Assembly (NCBI GenBank): GCA_014361085.1
Contig: JACIWG010000042.1
Coordinates: 1-11,589, forward strand
Length of the DNA: 11,589 nucleotides
Direction: 5' to 3'
Source of the DNA: Nitrososphaeria archaeon
GTDB lineage: Archaea; Thermoproteota; Nitrososphaeria; JACIWG01
Shown one piece after another: positions 5,022 through 10,173 of this stretch (the first letter of the stretch is position 1; each line of letters begins with the position of its first letter). The notes beneath the pieces were generated by a model. That model made no database searches and was not told the DNA's origin. It worked only from the letters and a program-made list of their open reading frames with translations. The position numbers were made by a program, and so were the translations under genes.

Positions 5022-6581
5022 CCCTCCAATCTCTTCTAAAATCTTTTCAAGGCGTCTATCGGTTACAACCTTTAAAATAATATTTTTTCTTCTCTTAAAC
5101 CATTCTATAATATTATCATATTTTCCGTTAGAGTGGTCAACTACAACCATTTTTTTGAAGCCAAACTTTCTCATAAACTTTTTAAACCTTAGAATAGACT
5201 CTCTTCTCATTTCCTCATCCAAGGGCAAGGCTGTTTCATACTGTGAAAACGGATATATGTCACAGACTTCTATAGGAGCTATTGCCATTGGAAATATTCC
5301 AGCACAAAATTGGATACCTTCCACCCTATCACTGAACACTTTTTCAGCCTCCCTTCTAAGCTTGTACAAGAAAGTATGATCGTTTGAAGTGGAAAGATAG
5401 AGTACGAGGATGTCTCTTTTTATTTCAAGATTTTCTAAGATCCTTTTAAAACTGTGTTCAGCTTCTGGCCTATACTGGTCTGGTGTACTGCAAAAGAATA
5501 GGCCCTTCTGCTTAAAAACAGGTGTACCTTCACTCAAATACGAAGTATATTCTTTGAAGAGTTTGAATGCGGACCAAGCTTTAGGATGAGCCCTACATTT
5601 TACGCCAACATACTCCCATAGTCGACCTTCTTCAATCGCCTGCTTCACAAACTTAATTTCCTTTGAAAGGACGTGAAGGTTATGTAGGGCTAGAAGCCTA
5701 ACCTTTTCCGGACTCTCTCTAATTTCTTTCACTGAGTGTCCGCTGCAGACATTACATTCGCATGGAAGATATTTTAGTTCATCTAACTCTTCTGTACCAT
5801 ATTCGGTCATGTACGCACCCCTTTTCGCGTAAAGTATGTAGGAGGCGGAATCGAATAGGTCGCAGCCTAAAGCGACTGCAATAGGGATTGTTAAAGGATG
5901 GCCTGCTCCAAATAGGTGCAGAGGCTTGTCTAGTGGAAGAACCCTTTTAACTGTAACAATCATTTTCGCAATATTTTCAAGATCATATTTTTCCATCAAC
6001 TGTGTTGGACTACCTAATGCGTAGAGGTCGAAGTTGAACTTCATCATTTCCCTAGCGCATTTTTCTAGCAGGTCATCAAATATTCCTCCTTGTATGGGGC
6101 CAGTCCAAAGTGTTTCTGAGGGTTCAAAGTATTTTATAGACCTTTTTGCAGCATCTATCGTCTTATTGACTGTTTCCTCAGCCCTCCTCCTATCTCTTGT
6201 AAAACCTGTTGGCGTATCCAATATTACACCGATATCGCTTCCAATAGACTTCTCGAATTCAACAATTTCCTCGGGAGAGGCTTCAATATGACCATATTCA
6301 AGAATCTGGTATGCACCAGAATCTGTCATAACAGTTTTTTCAAAATCAAGTAGTCTATGAACTTCGAAACATTCTCCCGTTTGCCTACTTCTCTTCAATA
6401 TCATATACGAGTTAGTCATTACAGCATCAAATCCAATATTCAGCATCTCCTTCGGCCTTATAATCTGATTAAATGGATGTATTACTGGAAGTATTGCAGG
6501 CGTCTCTATAAAACCATGCCTTGTCCTAAGCCTACCTATTCTTGCCGCTAAATCTGTCTTCCTTACTTCGAAGGTGGGCAT
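5001..6581 (-). CDS. tgtA: Archaeosine tRNA-guanine transglycosylase, form without a PUA domain
   Basis: This 526-residue enzyme exchanges guanine-15 in the D loop of archaeal tRNAs for preQ0, the first tRNA-level step to archaeosine. The catalytic TIM barrel covers about residues 1-310, with the substrate-binding aspartate D87 in MTDSGAYQ, the GPIQGG loop (161-166), the nucleophile D244 in LFDSASY, and the zinc site C274, C276, C279 with H300 in ALHNL. The remainder (about 320-526) is the ArcTGT/ArcS-type C1-C2 region, including IYPFSQYE. Euryarchaeal TgtA (about 580 residues) continues into a C-terminal PUA domain that grips the tRNA; here the chain stops before it. A separate PUA partner elsewhere would be needed, as in lineages with split enzymes. 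The gene starts 4 nt after the Sm-like gene, and its 3' end overlaps the PAC2 gene by 21 nt. Confidence 0.92.
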   Translation of the reverse strand: MPTFEVRKTDLAARIGRLRTRHGFIETPAILPVIHPFNQIIRPKEMLNIGFDAVMTNSYMILKRSRQTGECFEVHRLLDFEKTVMTDSGAYQILEYGHIEASPEEIVEFEKSIGSDIGVILDTPTGFTRDRRRAEETVNKTIDAAKRSIKYFEPSETLWTGPIQGGIFDDLLEKCAREMMKFNFDLYALGSPTQLMEKYDLENIAKMIVTVKRVLPLDKPLHLFGAGHPLTIPIAVALGCDLFDSASYILYAKRGAYMTEYGTEELDELKYLPCECNVCSGHSVKEIRESPEKVRLLALHNLHVLSKEIKFVKQAIEEGRLWEYVGVKCRAHPKAWSAFKLFKEYTSYLSEGTPVFKQKGLFFCSTPDQYRPEAEHSFKRILENLEIKRDILVLYLSTSNDHTFLYKLRREAEKVFSDRVEGIQFCAGIFPMAIAPIEVCDIYPFSQYETALPLDEEMRRESILRFKKFMRKFGFKKMVVVDHSNGKYDNIIEWFKRRKNIILKVVTDRRLEKILEEIGGLGIECS

Positions 6582-6585
6582 TCCA

Positions 6586-7002
6586 TCATTGTCTTTTAGC
6601 AGTTTCCCTTAAATATTCTTCGAAAATTTCTCTTACCCTTACAGTAGCAAGACCGGTTCCTTCAACACCCTTTTCAGTAACCTTAATCTTGTCCATAACC
6701 AATATTGTACCAAGCTCCTCCATAAGTTTTACATTGTTTGGAAAATACTTTTCTAACCTCATAGCTAAAGCTTTTAAGTCAAAAAGTTTTTCCACCAATT
6801 CTATCCTCTTAACAAAATTTCCATTAATAACAACTTTACTAACATTCTCTCCACCAACAACATTACTTAATATTATGTTTAGGTTTTCACTTATACCAGA
6901 AAGTTCGCCACTAAATTTTAGTCCATCAACAGTTTCAACAGTAACCTTTTTGCCCACCAGATTCGCTAACTCTTCAGCAAACTTTTTACCAGCAATAGAC
7001 AT
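6586..7002 (-). CDS. SmAP3-like Sm/Lsm protein with C-terminal domain
   Basis: This 138-residue protein has an N-terminal Sm fold. The Sm1 motif spans about residues 16-50 (VGKKVTVETVDGLKFSGELS followed by NLNIILSNV) and Sm2 about 56-68 (KVVINGNFVKRIEL). A second domain of about 70 residues follows, starting with the helix KLFDLKALAMRLEKYF and ending with strands and another helix (VREIFEEYL). That two-domain layout matches archaeal SmAP3, known from Pyrobaculum as a ring-forming Sm protein with an extra domain; its RNA-binding role is unclear. The canonical SmAP1/2 are about 70-80 residues. GGAG at 7010-7013 lies 7 nt before the ATG, and a TATA element lies upstream. tgtA follows 4 nt downstream, so the two are co-transcribed, suggesting a link with tRNA metabolism. 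Confidence 0.82.
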   Translation of the reverse strand: MSIAGKKFAEELANLVGKKVTVETVDGLKFSGELSGISENLNIILSNVVGGENVSKVVINGNFVKRIELVEKLFDLKALAMRLEKYFPNNVKLMEELGTILVMDKIKVTEKGVEGTGLATVRVREIFEEYLRETAKRQ

Positions 7003-7035
7003 TTTACAACTCCATACTGGCTATAGTCATCCCAT

Positions 7036-7043
7036 ATTTTAAA
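7036..7043 (-). promoter_or_regulatory. TATA box for the SmAP3-tgtA operon
   Basis: On the - strand TTTAAAAT is centred about 37 nt upstream of the ATG at 7002, which predicts transcription from about 7013-7014, just ahead of the GGAG ribosome binding site. Confidence 0.4.
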
Positions 7044-7132
7044 TTTGTCCACCCCACACACTCACACATAAAATATTTTGCACAAAAAACTAAATAGATA
7101 GCACATTCAAAAGAAAATTTTGTAGACCCACC

Positions 7133-7141
7133 TTAAAAAAA
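7133..7141 (+). promoter_or_regulatory. Probable TATA-like element for the TFB paralogue
   Basis: TTAAAAAAA is centred about 29 nt before the ATG at 7166. No ribosome binding site is present between them (AAGGC at 7151-7155 is weak), so a leaderless mRNA is likely. The match to a TATA consensus is modest. Confidence 0.3.
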
Positions 7142-7165
7142 CATGAATAGAAGGCTTTCCCTTTT

Positions 7166-8092
7166 ATGGAAAAAAGCAGTTGCCCACTCTGCAATGGTAG
7201 ACTAATATTGGTGGACAATGAACTCGTATGCCAGTCATGCGGTTACGTTTTACAGGAGACATTTGCCACGCCTGCGGCTACTGGACAAAAGATTTTATAC
7301 GAGCTTGGAAGCCAAATGGATTTTAAAGGCTTAAACGGAAACGGAAAATTTTCTGGAATTGGAGAAAGTTCTAGTATAAGATACTATAAGAGACTTTCAG
7401 AACATTGGCTGAAGACGTCAAAGGAAAGTGAAGAATATTATTGCATGAAAGTGATATCTAGAGTTTGTGAAAAACTTTCTCTACCAGAAAATATTGCATT
7501 GTATGCTTTTGAGCTTTCCAAAAACATTCTTTCAAAAAAAGAAAGTTTTGAGGACGTTAGTGTTCCAACAGTATGCCTCTATACATTAATTGTTTCATGC
7601 AAGAGGGCGAAGATAAGTAGAATAAGTATTAGAAGACTTTTCAAAATTTTTAAAACACTAGGATATCGTGTAAGTTTAGCTTCTTTAGCAAAAGTCTCAT
7701 GCATATCTAACATGGCTATTGAGCCTAAGCCTGTAGAAGAATATCTTACAACAATAATTCCGGCAATAGTATCACATCCTATAATATTAGAGAGGCTAAA
7801 GGGCCACTATCTTTCTCCAGTAGACTATGAAAGAAAACTTTATCGTGCAACTGTAGCAGTACTATCTTACGTTGACAGAATTAGGAGGGGAGGACACAAT
7901 CCTTACGCTGTCGCCACTACAGCAGTGTATGCTGGAGAAATGGTTCTCTCTAAGATCGAGGGCAGACGGCCACTATTTTCTCAGCGTATGATGTCAGAGT
8001 GTGTTGATGTAGCAGAGTATACTGTTAGGGAGCAGTATAGTGAACTTTTTAAGGAGGCCGTATACATGCTCTTAGCTAATATCAATTCTTAG
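7166..8092 (+). CDS. Divergent TFB (archaeal TFIIB) paralogue
   Basis: This 308-residue protein has the TFB layout. The N-terminal zinc ribbon has C6, C9, C22 and C25 (CPLCNG, then CQSCG). A linker is followed by two cyclin-like repeats, about 95-170 and 190-300. The second repeat is clearest: GHNPYAVATTAVYAGE corresponds to the TFB 'K-SP-GLAAAALY' helix, and CVDVAEYTVREQYSEL to the DNA-reading 'AGVTEVTVRNRYKEL' helix. TFB recruits RNA polymerase to TBP-DNA and helps open the promoter. Here the B-reader/linker region (about 30-80) lacks the usual 'EWRAF' and arginine-rich sequence and is glycine- and serine-rich, and the first repeat is weakly conserved. It is therefore probably an accessory TFB directing alternative promoters rather than the housekeeping factor. 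It converges on the pilin-like operon with a 21-nt overlap. Confidence 0.82.
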   Translation: MEKSSCPLCNGRLILVDNELVCQSCGYVLQETFATPAATGQKILYELGSQMDFKGLNGNGKFSGIGESSSIRYYKRLSEHWLKTSKESEEYYCMKVISRVCEKLSLPENIALYAFELSKNILSKKESFEDVSVPTVCLYTLIVSCKRAKISRISIRRLFKIFKTLGYRVSLASLAKVSCISNMAIEPKPVEEYLTTIIPAIVSHPIILERLKGHYLSPVDYERKLYRATVAVLSYVDRIRRGGHNPYAVATTAVYAGEMVLSKIEGRRPLFSQRMMSECVDVAEYTVREQYSELFKEAVYMLLANINS

Positions 8093-8863
8093 AAGACTTT
8101 CATAGTATACTATAATATTGTTGTATGCACCAATCTCGAATACACTTTCATATATTGTAGGATGTATTAGTTTATAGTATATTTCAACAAAATTTTCATT
8201 GGCCAAAATATTTTCTATAACAGCCTCACATTTAAAGAAAGTTTTAACCAGACCACTTACTTCATAGACCATTTCGCTAACATTTTCTTTATTAGATTCC
8301 TCAGAAAGTCTTGAAAACAACTTTGATTCAAAAAAATCTCTTGCATTCTTAATCTCATCCAATATTAGATCAAAATTGATGTTGCATGAAATATAAAAGG
8401 AGTCTTCACCGTAAACATTTAGGTCAGATAAATTTGAAATATTGTACTTTAATACTGCATAAAATTTTGTTCCATCATATTCTGGAAGACCATACAATCT
8501 TTTATCAGAAAAGCCTTTTAAAGAAAAATGGGCTTCAAAGAATGTCGAGAAAAATCCGTCACTATATGTTCTCTTAAACGTTTTATCTCCAATAACATCT
8601 AAAAGTTCATCATAGGAGAAAATGTTCTTTGATAACATTATGGCGTCTATTGTGTGAAGAAAGTCTATTGCAGCGTTCAGCTCACATTCTATAATCTTAC
8701 TTTTGACTGAAATAAACTGTTCCTGTAGAAGGTAATAGTTGACAGCCTGCCTTTTAGCTCCTAAAATAGCTAGTGTGCAAGAAAATAGTAAAGTGAAAAC
8801 GATTAAAACAGCTGTAGTCTGAACTATACCCTTTCTTTTAAAGTCCACTATTTTGTAAACCAA
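8072..8863 (-). CDS. Large pilin/pseudopilin-like protein, GspK-like in layout
   Basis: I do not recognise a defined family. The 263-residue protein has a short basic N-terminus with FKRKG (residues 8-12) directly before one hydrophobic helix (about 13-35), then a long, mostly helical and acidic outer region without further membrane segments. KRKG before the helix looks like a class III (type IV prepilin) cleavage site, but the expected glutamate at +5 is absent (T17). That combination, as the largest and last of several pilin-like genes, recalls GspK of type II secretion; this is analogy, not shown homology. The TTG at 8863 is preceded by GGTGA 7 nt upstream and overlaps the previous gene by 16 nt. 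A GTG at 8848 overlapping its stop (TAGTG) would give a shorter leader, MDFKRKG. The 3' end overlaps the TFB gene by 21 nt. Confidence 0.6.
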   Translation of the reverse strand: MVYKIVDFKRKGIVQTTAVLIVFTLLFSCTLAILGAKRQAVNYYLLQEQFISVKSKIIECELNAAIDFLHTIDAIMLSKNIFSYDELLDVIGDKTFKRTYSDGFFSTFFEAHFSLKGFSDKRLYGLPEYDGTKFYAVLKYNISNLSDLNVYGEDSFYISCNINFDLILDEIKNARDFFESKLFSRLSEESNKENVSEMVYEVSGLVKTFFKCEAVIENILANENFVEIYYKLIHPTIYESVFEIGAYNNIIVYYESLLRIDIS

Positions 8864-9243
8864 AGATTTATCACCATACTCTGACCGCCCATGAAAAGGA
8901 CAAGCTTCACTGGAATGCCTGAAGGTCTTCCAGCGCCAGCGGTAATCTTTGCAGACCCAAATTCTACAACTATAACCGTATTCCCATAGACTCCATTTTC
9001 TTGCAAAAACTGTTGAAAAAGAGAGCTAAGCTCACCCTTTTCCGCTTCATAAAATAATCTTATTACACCATATTCGTTTAAAATCTTTTCTAGAAGCTGG
9101 TAGCCTACAACCCTATTATAGTATTCTTCCTCATACTCTCTTAGGTTTAGAGAGTAGAGGTTGTTTAGGCATGAGGAGACAATAACTGTAACAATTATTA
9201 GAGAGAAAGCTTTGTCTATAAGCTTGTACATTGGAACACCCAT
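8848..9243 (-). CDS. Small pilin-like membrane-anchored protein
   Basis: This 131-residue protein is not recognisable by family. It has one N-terminal hydrophobic helix (about 11-28, AFSLIIVTVIVSS), an amphipathic acidic helix continuing from it (about 33-75, with NLREYEEEYY and YQLLEKILNEY) and a beta-rich, glycine-containing C-terminus ending in VINLWFTK. That order (helix, helix extension, small beta domain) is the type IV pilin and pseudopilin plan. No clear prepilin cleavage motif is present: the residues before the helix are LIDKA. The ATG at 9243 directly follows the stop of the 37-residue gene (TAAATG) and has GGAAGG 4 nt upstream, so the two are translationally coupled. A second Met (residue 5) could be the true start. 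An outer-surface or membrane filament role is inferred from layout and neighbours. Confidence 0.55.
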   Translation of the reverse strand: MGVPMYKLIDKAFSLIIVTVIVSSCLNNLYSLNLREYEEEYYNRVVGYQLLEKILNEYGVIRLFYEAEKGELSSLFQQFLQENGVYGNTVIVVEFGSAKITAGAGRPSGIPVKLVLFMGGQSMVINLWFTK

Positions 9244-9357
9244 TTAACCTTCCAGCTGTAAGAGCATGTTGTATGATAGAATTGTTACTGCCAAAAGAAG
9301 GGCTAGTATAAGAATAAGATAGAACGTTTCTAGGGCGAAATCAAAAACTTTACTCAA
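9244..9357 (-). CDS. 37-residue single-helix membrane protein in the pilin-like operon
   Basis: The frame reads MSKVFDFALETFYLIL and then a run of Ile/Leu/Ala/Val to about residue 28, ending in SYNMLLQLEG. It has a TTG start at 9357 with GGTGA 5 nt upstream, the same kind of site and start codon as the 263-residue gene. It overlaps the upstream gene by 8 nt, and its TAA abuts the ATG of the next gene, so it exactly fills what would otherwise be a gap in the operon. A charged start (K3, D6, E10) followed by an uninterrupted hydrophobic helix is like the N-terminal helix of a pilin without its globular domain. It could be a helix-only filament subunit or an assembly factor. Length and non-ATG start make automatic gene callers likely to miss it. 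Confidence 0.55.
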   Translation of the reverse strand: MSKVFDFALETFYLILILALLLAVTILSYNMLLQLEG

Positions 9358-9736
9358 AGCTTTTCACCACAACCTTGCCACCAATTTTTGAAACAGTAAC
9401 CTTTTCATGTAGTTCAACCTCTTCTCTAAGAAAGTCTATTCCATCACATACCATTGAATAATATAGCCTGTCATCTAAGATTATGCTAACGTTGTGTCCG
9501 TCAGCCTTAAAGACAATCTTTTCACAGGAAACAGGCTTTTCTAAAAGAAATGTTATACACATTTTTTCATCAAGCATCTTCCCAACATAGACTAAAGTTT
9601 CCAAAAACTTTTTCAACTCAACCTTCTCACATATAACATGAAAGTCTTGTAATGGTATCATAGAAGATAATATAATTAGACCTATTATAAGGTAGAAAAT
9701 AAAATCTAGAGAAGATTCTAAAATTTCAGACGGCAT
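9350..9736 (-). CDS. Small pilin-like membrane-anchored protein with four outer cysteines
   Basis: This 128-residue protein of unknown family starts MPSEILESSL, with a hydrophobic helix at about 11-29 (DFIFYLIIGLIILSSMIPL), an amphipathic helix at about 35-57, then alternating strands rich in Val and Ile to the end. Four cysteines (C36, C60, C71, C97) all lie in the part after the membrane helix and could form two disulfides if that part faces outward. The plan matches its neighbours and type IV pilin-like proteins. No basic prepilin cleavage site precedes the helix. The ATG at 9736 lies inside the upstream gene (11-nt overlap) just after a GGTGGAGG stretch, and the end overlaps the 37-residue gene by 8 nt. 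Its role is inferred only from layout and the adjacent ATPase. Confidence 0.55.
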   Translation of the reverse strand: MPSEILESSLDFIFYLIIGLIILSSMIPLQDFHVICEKVELKKFLETLVYVGKMLDEKMCITFLLEKPVSCEKIVFKADGHNVSIILDDRLYYSMVCDGIDFLREEVELHEKVTVSKIGGKVVVKSFE

Positions 9737-10118
9737 CCTCCACCACTATAAAAATTGCACCATCATCTTCAATAAATGAAATTCTAGAGAAACCTTCAGA
9801 GGCTCTAAAATCTTCTACAAATATATTAAAACTGTATACGCCTACAATGAAAACTTTATCCTTGAACAAAATTTTTAATAAACCGTCTTCGAAACAGAGG
9901 CACAAATCTTTAGGAATCATGTAGGAAAGACTATACTGTTTCTTAAACATGTAAGCCGCTTTAACTGCCTCATCAATTTCTTTAGCTAAAAATTTTATCT
10001 GATTATCTGAAAAACTTTCATATACTTTTAAAGAAGAGTTGAATATGGAAGGATATAGTGATAAGGCTACAATAAAACTTACTCCTAGAACCAAACATTT
10101 TTCAAAAAGCTCAACCAT
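9726..10118 (-). CDS. Small pilin-like membrane-anchored protein, first gene of the operon
   Basis: This 130-residue protein of unknown family has a hydrophobic helix from about residue 8 to 26 (CLVLGVSFIVALSLYPSIF) after the short start MVELFEK, then an amphipathic helix (about 36-58, QIKFLAKEIDEAVKAAYMF) and a beta-rich C-terminal half beginning SYMIPKDLCLCFEDG. The 'IPK-x-L ... x-D-G-x-L' turn after the helix is a pattern I associate with archaeal pilin-like proteins, here with a CLC pair (C73, C75). E6 lies just before the helix, but no basic residue-glycine cleavage site is visible. Expression probably starts from the TATA element in the 55-bp gap shared with the divergent ATPase gene. 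The stop overlaps the next gene's start by 11 nt. Confidence 0.55.
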   Translation of the reverse strand: MVELFEKCLVLGVSFIVALSLYPSIFNSSLKVYESFSDNQIKFLAKEIDEAVKAAYMFKKQYSLSYMIPKDLCLCFEDGLLKILFKDKVFIVGVYSFNIFVEDFRASEGFSRISFIEDDGAIFIVVEDAV

Positions 10119-10147
10119 ACAATTTCCATTAAAAGATGTTGTTGGCG

Positions 10148-10155
10148 TATTTAAG
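10148..10155. promoter_or_regulatory. TATA element between the pilin-like operon and the ATPase gene
   Basis: On the + strand TATTTAAG is centred about 23-26 nt before the ATPase ATGs at 10174 and 10177, predicting a leaderless ATPase mRNA. Read on the - strand it is CTTAAATA, centred about 34 nt before the ATG at 10118, predicting a leader of about 8 nt. No second clear TATA box is visible in the gap, so one element may serve both directions. Confidence 0.45.
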
Positions 10156-10173
10156 CACAGATAGCTCTTCTAT

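Noticed and set aside
6542..7042. A 166-codon open frame on the + strand opposite the SmAP3-like gene and the start of tgtA
   Set aside because: It lies antisense to two clearly recognisable genes; its composition (Ser/Thr/Phe/Leu-rich) is what antisense of AT-rich coding DNA gives, and no family features are seen.
8072..10118. Calling the pilin-like genes archaellins or standard type IV pilins
   Set aside because: Only the 263-residue protein shows a plausible basic-glycine prepilin site and none has that site with Glu at +5. Layout and the adjacent ATPase support pilin-like, not a named family.
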